Part shown: piece after piece, positions 6,427-14,799 of the stretch
How positions within the stretch are numbered: position 1 is the stretch's first letter
How the letters are laid out: every line of letters begins with the position of its first letter
Assembly (NCBI RefSeq): GCF_028069725.1
Contig: NZ_JANEWG010000010.1
Coordinates: forward strand, 1-64,000
DNA: 64,000 nucleotides
Direction of reading: 5' to 3'
Source of the DNA: Citrobacter sp. Awk 4
GTDB taxonomy: Bacteria; Pseudomonadota; Gammaproteobacteria; Enterobacterales; Enterobacteriaceae
Notes under the pieces: generated by a model
Database searches by the model: none
Seen by the model: only the letters and a program-made list of their open reading frames with translations
What the model was told of the DNA's origin: nothing
Made by a program: the position numbers and the translations under genes

Positions 6427-7713
6427 TTAGGCCTTACTGGGTATAGCACCTAAAGAATGCGAACTTTTTACTGTCAGTGTGACCAGTGCCGAACCTATCA
6501 GTGCAGCAATCATAAAAATAAATGCACTGTTATAGCTTCCGCCGCTGCTTTGGATCAGCCATCCGATGACTGGCGCTGAAACAACCCCTGCCATCTGCCC
6601 GCCAAAGTTAACGATGCCGGAAGCTCTGCCCATGATTTTGTTGGGGATGGTATCCATCAAAATACCCCAGAATGTCGCCATAGCGAAAAACATAAACAGG
6701 GCTGAAATACACTGATAAACGACTGCCATATCCGCGCTGCTTACGCTGAAGGTCAGGTACAGGAAACCCGCCGCAATAACAGACGTTATGACGTACAGCA
6801 TTTTGCGCTGTGGTTTGAATTTGTCTGAGCAATACCCACCTAACAATGTCCCACATGCGCCAAACAGGAAAGGAATTGCCGCCATAACGCCGGTTTTCGC
6901 CAGAGAGAATTCACGTACAGTAATGAGGTAGCTTGGTAACCAGGTAGAAAAACCCCAGAAGGTAATATCAAACAAGAACCAGATGCTTGCCATCTGCCAA
7001 AGTACAGGCATTTTTAACACGTCCTTGAATGCGACGGAGCCTGTATTTTGCAAACTGCCTTGATCGTCAGCGGCCAGTTCCTTCAGATCCTGCTGCGTAA
7101 TAGCGGGATGATCTTTCGGGTTGTCACGGGTGAATAAGTAGATGCCAGCAGCAATAAACAGGCCGGGAATACCCAGTACGATAAAGACCATGTGCCAGCC
7201 AAACGCCCCAATAATACTCGCGGCGACAACAACTGCCAGCGCTGGGCCTAACGTATTCACCGTTGACTGAATTGCCGTTGCACGACCGCGTTCTTTAGAT
7301 GGGAAATAGGTCGAAATCATCTTCCAGGAAGCTGACGGGAAACAGCCCTCACCTACACCAAATAAAAAGCGAACGGCCAACATTAAGGGAAGCGTAAGCA
7401 CTGCGCCTGTTAAGCTAGTAAAAATAGACCACCAGGCAATACCAATGGCCATTATTTTACGTGATCCAAATTTATCCGCCAGTAAACCGCCAGGGATTTG
7501 AAATGCGGCATAGCCAATGAAGAAGGCACTAATAATTAAACCTTGTTGTGTCGTATCAAGATTTAAATCTTTGCCAATATAAGGTAATGAAACGCTCATG
7601 ACCATTCTATCGAGAAAAGAAAGTAACCATGCCAGCCAAATTAATGACAATACTGTATATCTTGCTTTCCAGGTCTTTGTTTTACCGGAAGGTAAAGAGG
7701 TTTGTAGGTTCAT
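6427..7713 (-). CDS. MFS transporter, anion:cation symporter type
   Basis: A 428-residue inner-membrane protein with about twelve hydrophobic segments and the major-facilitator loop 2-3 motif (GGLLADKFGSRK). It most resembles the anion:cation symporter family that imports sugar acids and other organic anions (the GudP/ExuT/GarP group). AAGGACA lies close before the ATG. It sits between the deacylase and the RidA fusion in one leftward cluster, so its substrate is probably what the operon degrades, such as an acylated amino acid or diaminopropionate derivative. This is inferred from context; family membership alone cannot give the substrate. Confidence 0.88.
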   Translation of the reverse strand: MNLQTSLPSGKTKTWKARYTVLSLIWLAWLLSFLDRMVMSVSLPYIGKDLNLDTTQQGLIISAFFIGYAAFQIPGGLLADKFGSRKIMAIGIAWWSIFTSLTGAVLTLPLMLAVRFLFGVGEGCFPSASWKMISTYFPSKERGRATAIQSTVNTLGPALAVVVAASIIGAFGWHMVFIVLGIPGLFIAAGIYLFTRDNPKDHPAITQQDLKELAADDQGSLQNTGSVAFKDVLKMPVLWQMASIWFLFDITFWGFSTWLPSYLITVREFSLAKTGVMAAIPFLFGACGTLLGGYCSDKFKPQRKMLYVITSVIAAGFLYLTFSVSSADMAVVYQCISALFMFFAMATFWGILMDTIPNKIMGRASGIVNFGGQMAGVVSAPVIGWLIQSSGGSYNSAFIFMIAALIGSALVTLTVKSSHSLGAIPSKA

Positions 7714-7791
7714 GGTATGTCCTTGGGGTGTTGTTATCTATCGCAGGCCATAAATGGCTGCGATAGATTTGTGTTTATTTAACGTTATTTA

Positions 7792-9384
7792 TTAGTTTTG
7801 TTTTCTAATAACGTTACCGCTACAGGCATAACTTTCTATGCCATTGATTAATGCAATGCGTCCATTAACCATGACCATTTCAATCCCTTCCGGATACTGA
7901 TTGGGTTCAACAAATGTGCCCTTATCAGTAATGGTATTAGGATCAAGCATCACAATATCTGCGGCGTATCCCACTTTGAGCAATCCACGATCCTGCAGAC
8001 CCAGCACTTCAGCAGGTTTTCCAGTCATCTTACGGATAGCCGCCTCCCAACTCAGGCATCCCTCTTCCCGTACATATTTACCGAGTACGCGGGGAAATGC
8101 GCCGAACACGCGCGGGTGAGGTTTACCAGCCCCCATCAAACCGTCAGTACACACGTTCTGTTCTGGTCGGCAGAGGAACTTAATGACGTGTTCTTCTGTG
8201 CCATAGAAATCAACCATCCCGACGGCGTTTTCTTCTTCAAACAACAGATCAAACGTGGCGTTGTAGGGATCTTTACCGCGCAACTCACCCAACTGAACCA
8301 GGTTGAGACCGACAGCATCCTGATTTTTTTCTGTTTTGACGCTGGTGACAAAAATCTGGTCCAGACCTGCAAAATCAATAAAGTTATCCCAGCCAGGAAT
8401 GCCCTGTTGAATATCAGCGATCATTTTGGCGCGTAATTCAGGCGAAGCCAGACGCTCAAGTAACTTGTCTGTTCCGCCAGAGTGCACCCACGGTGGCAGA
8501 ATCACGCCAAGCATCGTGCTGCCCGCCACATAGGGGTACTGGTCGTATGAGATGCGAATGCCCTCTTCCTGCGCCTGCTCCAGCATCCCCAGCATCTGAT
8601 CGATAAGTCCCCAGTTTTTCTTACCACACACTTTCATATGTGAAATGTGCAGCCAGACGCCGGTTGCTTTGGCTATATCAATCAGTTCCTGTGTGGAGTT
8701 GATGATGTCATCAGCTTCGCTGCGTTGGTGTACAACAAAGATCCCGTTGTATTTCGCCGTGACTTTACACAGTTCAATCATTTCAGCGGTATCACCAAAG
8801 GCACAAGGCATATAGATAAGCCCAGTGGAAAGGCCAAACGCCCCCGCTTTTAACTCCCGCTCAAGGATTTCGCACATCTTCGCCACGTCTTCACGAGTAG
8901 AAGGACGCCCATCCAGTCCCATCGCTTCCATGCGCACGTTGCCATGTGGAACCAGATACGCGAGGTTCGTGGCTGGGTGTCGGGATGCCAGCAGGTTGAG
9001 ATAACCGTCCGTATCTTTATATTTCCAGTCAATTTTGTCAGTATCACCATCCAGTCCGGCAATATTCTTTCGCCAGGCCGGAATATATTCCTCCGGTAAC
9101 GGCGCAAGTGCTACGCCATCCTGTCCCAGCAATTCGGTGGTAATACCCTGACGAATTTTCGCAGACAGCGCGGGATTAATAATCGCCGATAAATCGGAAT
9201 GGGTGTGCGTATCAATAAAACCCGGACAAATTATTTTCCCCGTCGCATCAATCACCTGTTCATTTACGCCGGCTTCAATTTGTCCGATCGCCACAATACG
9301 GCCGTCATCAACCATCACATCGGCTATCCTGCCTTCACAGCCCGTCCCATCGATCACATTTCCGTTTTTGAAAATGGTTTTCAT
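7792..9384 (-). CDS. N-acyl-D-amino-acid deacylase (D-aminoacylase family amidohydrolase)
   Basis: A 530-residue amidohydrolase that would remove the acyl group from N-acyl-D-amino acids in the cytoplasm. It has the family layout: a small N-terminal beta segment, then the metal-binding FIDTHTHSD (about residues 57-65) beginning the TIM barrel, a later HISHMK with metal-ligand His, and a C-terminal GYAADIVMLDP that is typical of urease-superfamily barrels. The insert with GTEEHVIKFL is characteristic of D-aminoacylases. GGAGA precedes the ATG. It is 68 bp downstream of the ygeY-like gene and followed by the transporter. The family also includes dihydropyrimidinase-like and N-acyl-D-glutamate or aspartate enzymes, so the exact substrate is open. 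Confidence 0.88.
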   Translation of the reverse strand: MKTIFKNGNVIDGTGCEGRIADVMVDDGRIVAIGQIEAGVNEQVIDATGKIICPGFIDTHTHSDLSAIINPALSAKIRQGITTELLGQDGVALAPLPEEYIPAWRKNIAGLDGDTDKIDWKYKDTDGYLNLLASRHPATNLAYLVPHGNVRMEAMGLDGRPSTREDVAKMCEILERELKAGAFGLSTGLIYMPCAFGDTAEMIELCKVTAKYNGIFVVHQRSEADDIINSTQELIDIAKATGVWLHISHMKVCGKKNWGLIDQMLGMLEQAQEEGIRISYDQYPYVAGSTMLGVILPPWVHSGGTDKLLERLASPELRAKMIADIQQGIPGWDNFIDFAGLDQIFVTSVKTEKNQDAVGLNLVQLGELRGKDPYNATFDLLFEEENAVGMVDFYGTEEHVIKFLCRPEQNVCTDGLMGAGKPHPRVFGAFPRVLGKYVREEGCLSWEAAIRKMTGKPAEVLGLQDRGLLKVGYAADIVMLDPNTITDKGTFVEPNQYPEGIEMVMVNGRIALINGIESYACSGNVIRKQN

Positions 9385-9452
9385 CGTTATTCTCCATTAC
9401 GGTGCCGATTAACGGCACCACCTGTAGGGTAAGAGGGTTTTATCTTTATTTT

Positions 9453-10637
9453 TTAATGACGATACAGTGTCTTGATAATGCTGTAATAACCGCTGGCCGA
9501 ACCGGTCAGTTGATCAATCTCGATAAACTCATCAATGGTGTGCGCCAGATTTTCGCGAGAAGGTCCAAAACCGATGGTTTTGATTCCCGCTTCGCCCGCA
9601 TAGTGGCTACCGTTAGTGCAAAATGAGTACTGTGTGATGGTGGGTTCAAATCCTGCCGCGCGAACGCCAGCCAGGGCGGCCTGAACAAATTCATCGGACT
9701 CTTCGTAAACCCACCCAGGGAAGAAACGCTCTCCTTCGATGATGGCGCCGGTATAGCAAGACTCCTGGCCCACGGCGTAGGAGACGCTGGCCTTGAACTG
9801 CGGGTCCTGCGCAACCAGTTCAGCAAGTGCATTTTCCAGAGGCGCAATGACGCTTTCTTTGGTTTCGCCTACCAGCAGACGACGATCGTAGGTCGCACGG
9901 CAGTAATCTGGCACAACGGACGCACCTGGATACGGCGAGGATTTAATGTCTGTCAGTTCCAGAATGCCTGGCCCTAACACCGGGTGAGTTGGCGGAGTGA
10001 TGGTGCGAATTTTGTCGATCAGCTGCGCCATTTTGTACACCGCGTTAATACCGGCCTGCGGATTAGCGGAGTGGGCTGGTTTGCCAAACGTTTCGACAAC
10101 AATTTCAGCGCGGCCACGCTGGCCAATTTTCAGGTTTAATTCCGACGCTTCCCCGATAATTACATAGTCAGGTTTATAACGTTCGCTGACCAAACGGGCG
10201 GCAATGCCTTCAAAACACTCTTCATGTACGATACAGGCGACATAAATTTTACCGGCAAAATCACGATTATTATCCTGGCCAAAAAATCCAACGGCAGAGA
10301 TCATCGCCGCCACGGCACCTTTCATGTCCGTTGTGCCACGCCCATAAATTTTGCCATCTTCAATGTCGCCGCCATACGGATTGCGGGTCCACTTCTCTTC
10401 ATTCACCGGCACAGTATCAATATGTCCATCCAGCACCAGCGTTTTCCCTGGATGATTGCCAATAATACCGCCGACGATATTGCCGTATTTATCAACATGG
10501 ATGTCATCAAACTGGTAATGCTCCATCATTGTTTTTATTGCATTAACCACTTCCCCTTCCTGACCGGAATAACTTTTCTGCTGGATCAGTGCCTGGCAAT
10601 TCTTAATCACTTCTTCAATACGGTTTGCAGATAACAT
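9453..10637 (-). CDS. ygeY: YgeY-family M20 metallohydrolase
   Basis: A 394-residue cytoplasmic hydrolase of the M20/ArgE/DapE family. The two-metal site motifs are visible: LDGHIDTV, then GRGTTDMKG with the bridging Asp, HEECFEG with the general-base Glu-Glu pair, and a late LAHTIDEFI His. A dimerisation domain occupies the middle. It matches the YgeY subfamily, which in E. coli lies next to the ammonia-lyase gene ygeX, the pairing also seen here. The lyase ends 37 bp upstream and GGAGA precedes the ATG. A reasonable role is to free diaminopropionate or a similar amino acid from an N-acyl derivative before lysis. No biochemical role of YgeY is certain. Confidence 0.9.
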   Translation of the reverse strand: MLSANRIEEVIKNCQALIQQKSYSGQEGEVVNAIKTMMEHYQFDDIHVDKYGNIVGGIIGNHPGKTLVLDGHIDTVPVNEEKWTRNPYGGDIEDGKIYGRGTTDMKGAVAAMISAVGFFGQDNNRDFAGKIYVACIVHEECFEGIAARLVSERYKPDYVIIGEASELNLKIGQRGRAEIVVETFGKPAHSANPQAGINAVYKMAQLIDKIRTITPPTHPVLGPGILELTDIKSSPYPGASVVPDYCRATYDRRLLVGETKESVIAPLENALAELVAQDPQFKASVSYAVGQESCYTGAIIEGERFFPGWVYEESDEFVQAALAGVRAAGFEPTITQYSFCTNGSHYAGEAGIKTIGFGPSRENLAHTIDEFIEIDQLTGSASGYYSIIKTLYRH

Positions 10638-10673
10638 GGGTTTTCTCCGTTATTACTTTCAATCAGGAATTTA

Positions 10674-11888
10674 TTAGTTGATGCCCGGGTACTGACCGCC
10701 CCAGACAATATCCAGATATTGTTGCGGGTCGGTATCCCCTTCCGTGCTTATCAACAGCACGCGAGAATGTTCATCCAACCCCAGTTGTTCACGCGTTTGC
10801 GCCAGTGCAGGCGAGGTCATCAACAATGCCAGAAGACCCGTGGTCACAGCCCCTGATTCACCAGAAGTAATCTGCGGATCGCCCGCTAACGGGTTGCCCA
10901 ACATGCGCATACCCAGCGCCGCCACTTCATCAGGACAGGAGGCGAATGCAGCGGCATAATCACGCAGCAGTTTCCAGCCGATGCTGTTGGCTTCCCCACA
11001 GGCAAGTCCGGCCATAACGGTCTGCAAATCACCACCAACCGCCACCGCATCGCCCTCTTTCGCCAGCGCTGAGCGGTAAAGACAATCGGCAATTAATGCC
11101 TCAGCAACGATCACTTTCGGGCGATTATCTCCCCAGGCCGCCGTCACCATTCCCTGAACCATTCCGGCAAACGAGCCGACGCCCGCCTGAACGAACACGT
11201 GTGTCGGAGCAACCTGGTGAAGCTGATCCATCGCTTCCAGCATCAGGGTGCCGTAGCCTTGCATAATCCACAGCGGGATCTTTTCGTATCCTTCCCAGGC
11301 AGTATCCTGCACCACGATCCAGCCATGTTTTTCAGCCTGCTCTGCGGTCATACGCACGGCATCGTCATAGTTCATATCAACGATTTCTGCTGTCGCCCCT
11401 TCATTGCGAATAGACGTCAGACGCTGCTGCGAAGAACCTTTCGGCATGTAGACCACGGCATTTTGCTTCAGTTGACGCGCCATCCATGCCACGCCACGAC
11501 CGTGGTTGCCATCGGTGGTGGTCGCAAATGTCACGGTCTTCAGGTCGTGACGCACTTCTTCGCTGGTCATCACGCCAAAGGGTAATTCACTGATATCCTT
11601 GCCCACTAATTCCGCGATATGGCATGCCATCGCATAGGCTCCCCCCAGTGCTTTAAAGGCTTTGAGGCCAAAACGTTGAGATTCATCCTTAAGGTAAATA
11701 TTTTTAACGCCCAGTTTCTGTGAGAGTGCTGGTAACGAATACAGCGGCGTCGGGGCATAACCTGGGATAGAACGATGAAAATTCAGCGCTTTTACCAACT
11801 CCTGGTGACTAAACGGCGCCAGTGGCGCATCGGGGTGCTCGGTAAACGGCGTCTGGTTGATAAAAAATGATAATTTTTCCTGCATCAT
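10674..11888 (-). CDS. dpaL: diaminopropionate ammonia-lyase
   Basis: A 404-residue PLP enzyme of fold type II. It converts 2,3-diaminopropionate to pyruvate and two ammonia through 2-aminoacrylate. The PLP lysine sits in RFGLKAFKALGGAYA, followed by TTTDGNHGRGVAW and, near the C-terminus, SGESGAVTTG. These are the signature segments of DpaL/YgeX. Length agrees with the family (about 400). It is the first gene of the leftward cluster, with a -24/-12 promoter about 80 bp upstream and a divergent sigma-54 activator. The enzyme is known in Salmonella to release 2-aminoacrylate, which explains a RidA protein in the same cluster. Confidence 0.93.
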   Translation of the reverse strand: MMQEKLSFFINQTPFTEHPDAPLAPFSHQELVKALNFHRSIPGYAPTPLYSLPALSQKLGVKNIYLKDESQRFGLKAFKALGGAYAMACHIAELVGKDISELPFGVMTSEEVRHDLKTVTFATTTDGNHGRGVAWMARQLKQNAVVYMPKGSSQQRLTSIRNEGATAEIVDMNYDDAVRMTAEQAEKHGWIVVQDTAWEGYEKIPLWIMQGYGTLMLEAMDQLHQVAPTHVFVQAGVGSFAGMVQGMVTAAWGDNRPKVIVAEALIADCLYRSALAKEGDAVAVGGDLQTVMAGLACGEANSIGWKLLRDYAAAFASCPDEVAALGMRMLGNPLAGDPQITSGESGAVTTGLLALLMTSPALAQTREQLGLDEHSRVLLISTEGDTDPQQYLDIVWGGQYPGIN

Positions 11889-11967
11889 AGAGCCTCATTG
11901 TCCTGGTATTTCATTCCCTGTAATCGATGTCATACAGAGAGATTTAAGCGAGCGGTATTCCGTAAAA

Positions 11968-11983
11968 GCAAAATGCTTACCAG
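11968..11983 (-). promoter_or_regulatory. sigma-54 (-24/-12) promoter before dpaL
   Basis: The minus strand reads CTGGTAAGCATTTTGC, with GG and GC separated by exactly ten bases as sigma-54 promoters require, and TTTTGC matching the -12 element. It is about 80 bp before the dpaL ATG. The divergent gene codes for a sigma-54 activator, which supports the call. Confidence 0.7.
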
Positions 11984-12088
11984 TTTTTGACAACATGACA
12001 AAATTATGGATATTTTTTAATAAAACATTGAATTTAAACAAATTAAAAAATAGAGCAACAACTTACTCAGCCAAAATAGTCTACTGAG

Positions 12089-12110
12089 TTTATCGAGTCA
12101 CTTTGATAAA
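12089..12110. promoter_or_regulatory. candidate activator-binding inverted repeat
   Basis: TTTATC-N10-GATAAA lies about 110 bp upstream of the sigma-54 promoter, at enhancer distance. It could bind the Fis-type helix-turn-helix of the divergent regulator. The surroundings are very A+T-rich, so chance is a real alternative. Confidence 0.35.
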
Positions 12111-12265
12111 TTCTCACAGATGATAAATAGTGTGATCGCAGAAGAGAAAATAAAAAACACATCTAAAAACAAAGCAATAAATTGATTTTACGCAAATCAA
12201 CCTGGCAGCAATTCGCATATTTATCATTCCCCCTGAGAAATTCGCAGCCCTGCCGGAGATGTATC

Positions 12266-14014
12266 ATGATTTCAGTACTCAGTAATATTCAGGATGATAT
12301 CTGCAATTATGCCGACGCTATTTCCGGCATTACCGGTACGGATGTTGAAATCATTGATGAATCTTTAACGCGCATAGCTGGCACCGGGAAATACCGGCAT
12401 ATGCTCAATGAAAATGTGGCTAAAAATGGCTATATCTATCGTCATGTTCTGCAAGTGCGCGAAACGGTGTTGATCAAAAACCCTGGTGAACATCCGCTCT
12501 GCCAGCTCTGTGAAAAACACCACTATTGTTCAGAAATGCTTGATTTGAATGCTCCTATTTTTCTCAATAATCGCGTCATTGGGGTGATCGGGATTATTTG
12601 CTCAACGCAGGCACAGCGTGAAACTTTGCTGAGTCAGATTGATAAATTTGTCACTTTCATTGAACAAATCGCCGTCATGATCTCAAGTAAGGTCTTTGAA
12701 TGTCTGGAGCGGTTGCGCGCGCAGGAGACGCTGGGGGCATTTCGTCTTCTGATTGATGCCATGGATCGCGGCGTAGTCGCTATCGATGGTAATAGCCGCA
12801 TCTGGCATGCCAACCGTTCAGCCGATCGCATTCTCAACCGCGAGGTTCAGGGGTTGCCCCTTACCATTGAGACAACCGGCGACAGTTTGTATGGTGATGA
12901 AGAAGCGTGGCTGACGCTTGAAGGACAAAAACACCATGTGCTGTGCAAACAAATTTCACTGTCATCGCAGGATAATGATCGGTTAACCATGGTCATCTTT
13001 CGCGATGCACGAGACTATCTCAGCACTATCGCCACTTCCCCCTATGAATTTGACACTCAGGTACGCCTGATCGGCCATTCCCCCTCAATGGAACAGCTCA
13101 GGAGTACCATTGGCAAAATCGCTAACAGTTACGCCAGCGTTCTTATCACCGGGGAGAGTGGGTCCGGGAAAGAGGTTGTAGCATTTGCCATCCATCAGAG
13201 CAGCCCGCGTAAAGTCGCTCCTTTCGTGACGATCAACTGCGCAGCCATACCCGAGCAGTTGCTGGAAAGCGAGCTTTTTGGTTACGTTCGCGGTGCATTC
13301 AGCGGCGCTGATCCCAAAGGACGAATGGGTAAATTTGAACTGGCCAACGGCGGTAGCTTATTCCTGGATGAGATCGGCGACATGCCGCTTCATCTGCAAG
13401 CCAAATTGCTCAGAGTTCTGCAAGAAAAAACAATCACCCGTGTTGGTTCGAACAACATCATCGATATTGATGTACGTATTATTGCGGCGACTAATAAAAA
13501 CATTAATGCGATGGTCGAGAATAATCAGTTTCGTGAAGATCTTTTCTATCGACTAAACGTGGTCCCTCTTGTGCTCCCTTCTCTGAGGGAGCGACGCGCC
13601 GATATCGCCGTCCTGGCGCAAAATTTTGCGGACGAGTTCTCAGCAAGCTACCAGCGCCCCCCACAAAAGCTACCTGATGATGTTATCAACCGCCTGTATA
13701 CCTGGCACTGGCCCGGCAACATTCGTGAATTACGAAACGTCATTGAATATATTTTTGTCATGCGCGGAGAAGCTGCCGGGATCAACGCGAGTCATCTGCC
13801 TCCTTACCTGCTTACCGCAGCTGACGGCAGAAAAACCGCCATACAGACTCAACCTCGCCAGCTTTCCGACCAGGGAAGACAAACGGAAAGGGACGCCATT
13901 GAAAACGGCATACAACGATTTGGATCAAGCGTTGAGGGTAAGAAACAAGCGGCGGCAGAATTGGGGATCAGTATCGCCACGCTATACCGAAAAATTAAAC
14001 AGTACGGTTTGTGA
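12266..14014 (+). CDS. sigma-54-dependent transcriptional activator (YgeV-like)
   Basis: A 582-residue enhancer-binding protein that probably activates the divergent dpaL cluster. The N-terminal sensory domain (about 1-140) has a cysteine cluster C79-x-x-C82-x5-C88 like the CxxC-containing PocR/YgeV-type sensors, which may bind a ligand or metal. A PAS-like segment lies at about 158-250. The AAA+ domain has Walker A GESGSGKE (296-303), a GAFSGA loop (343-348) and Walker B SLFLDEIGDM. The C-terminal Fis-type helix-turn-helix ends KKQAAAELGISIATLYRKIK. The sigma-54-contacting loop is GAFSGA and not the consensus GAFTGA, a conservative change. Start at 12266 is chosen for GGAGA seven bases before ATG; an in-frame TTG 28 codons upstream has no such site. 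It resembles E. coli YgeV over its length. Confidence 0.9.
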   Translation: MISVLSNIQDDICNYADAISGITGTDVEIIDESLTRIAGTGKYRHMLNENVAKNGYIYRHVLQVRETVLIKNPGEHPLCQLCEKHHYCSEMLDLNAPIFLNNRVIGVIGIICSTQAQRETLLSQIDKFVTFIEQIAVMISSKVFECLERLRAQETLGAFRLLIDAMDRGVVAIDGNSRIWHANRSADRILNREVQGLPLTIETTGDSLYGDEEAWLTLEGQKHHVLCKQISLSSQDNDRLTMVIFRDARDYLSTIATSPYEFDTQVRLIGHSPSMEQLRSTIGKIANSYASVLITGESGSGKEVVAFAIHQSSPRKVAPFVTINCAAIPEQLLESELFGYVRGAFSGADPKGRMGKFELANGGSLFLDEIGDMPLHLQAKLLRVLQEKTITRVGSNNIIDIDVRIIAATNKNINAMVENNQFREDLFYRLNVVPLVLPSLRERRADIAVLAQNFADEFSASYQRPPQKLPDDVINRLYTWHWPGNIRELRNVIEYIFVMRGEAAGINASHLPPYLLTAADGRKTAIQTQPRQLSDQGRQTERDAIENGIQRFGSSVEGKKQAAAELGISIATLYRKIKQYGL

Positions 14015-14140
14015 GCCTCCAGATTTTCCGACGGTTTACCGGATAACGGTTTTTTTTGATATTTTCCCCTTGGTCTCGACATCCGCCCCCTGAATGCGGA
14101 AGTCGAATGCCACAGACTCACGTACATTAGTTATTAATCA

Positions 14141-14169
14141 TTCTGTCGCGATATTTCATACCCTATAAT
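14141..14169 (+). promoter_or_regulatory. candidate sigma-70 promoter of idi
   Basis: TTCTGT and TATAAT are separated by 17 bp, ending 32 bp before the idi ATG. The -10 is perfect and the -35 weak. Confidence 0.5.
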
Positions 14170-14201
14170 GATGTGTCTTTAAAATTCACGGCGAGACATT
14201 C

Positions 14202-14750
14202 ATGCAACAGGAACACATCATTTTATTGGATGAGCAGGATAATCCTTCCGGTACGCTGGAAAAATATGCAGGGCACACCCTCAATACCCCTTTGCATCTC
14301 GCCTTCTCTTGCTGGTTGTTCAATACACAGGGCCAGCTTCTGGTCACTCGCCGCTCGCTATCGAAAAAAGCGTGGCCAGGCGTCTGGACGAATTCGGTTT
14401 GTGGCCATCCACAGCAAGGAGAAAGCACTGAAGAGGCTATTATTCGACGCTGCCGTTTTGAGTTAGGCGTGGAGATCGCCAGTTTGATCCCCGTGTATTC
14501 TGCGTTTCGTTACCGTGCAGCCGATCCAAACGGGATCGTGGAGAACGAAGTGTGCCCGGTCTATGCGGCACGAATGGTCAGCGAACTCAGCGTAAATAAC
14601 GATGAGGTGATGGAGTACCAGTGGAGTGCTCTGGAGAGTGTTCTGGAGGGGATTGGCGCTACGCCGTGGGCTTTTAGTCCGTGGATGGTGATGCAGGCGT
14701 CGAACGGTGCAGCGTGTGAAGCCTTGTTAAAATACTGCCGTCAAAAATAA
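14202..14750 (+). CDS. idi: isopentenyl-diphosphate delta-isomerase, type I
   Basis: A 182-residue cytoplasmic Nudix-fold enzyme interconverting isopentenyl and dimethylallyl diphosphate. Catalytic Cys lies in NSVCGHPQ and the catalytic Glu in NEVCPVYA, with the Nudix-like helix [12 protein letters not shown] between. Length equals E. coli Idi (182). It is monocistronic and convergent with lysS across a shared terminator, and marks the point where synteny with the E. coli core resumes. Confidence 0.97.
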   Translation: MQQEHIILLDEQDNPSGTLEKYAGHTLNTPLHLAFSCWLFNTQGQLLVTRRSLSKKAWPGVWTNSVCGHPQQGESTEEAIIRRCRFELGVEIASLIPVYSAFRYRAADPNGIVENEVCPVYAARMVSELSVNNDEVMEYQWSALESVLEGIGATPWAFSPWMVMQASNGAACEALLKYCRQK

Positions 14751-14752
14751 AA

Positions 14753-14776
14753 AACCCCGACGCATTTGCCGGGGTT
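14753..14776. terminator. bidirectional terminator between idi and lysS
   Basis: AACCCCG and CGGGGTT form a 7-bp stem flanked by an A run on the left and a T-rich stretch (TTGGTTTTAT) on the right, fitting termination of both convergent genes. Confidence 0.85.
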
Positions 14777-14799
14777 GGTTTTATCTGACGCCGTGAGGT

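Noticed and set aside
12214..12228. Second -24/-12 promoter (TGGCAGCAATTCGCA) toward the activator gene
   Set aside because: GG and GC are nine bases apart in place of ten, a spacing that sigma-54 does not tolerate well.
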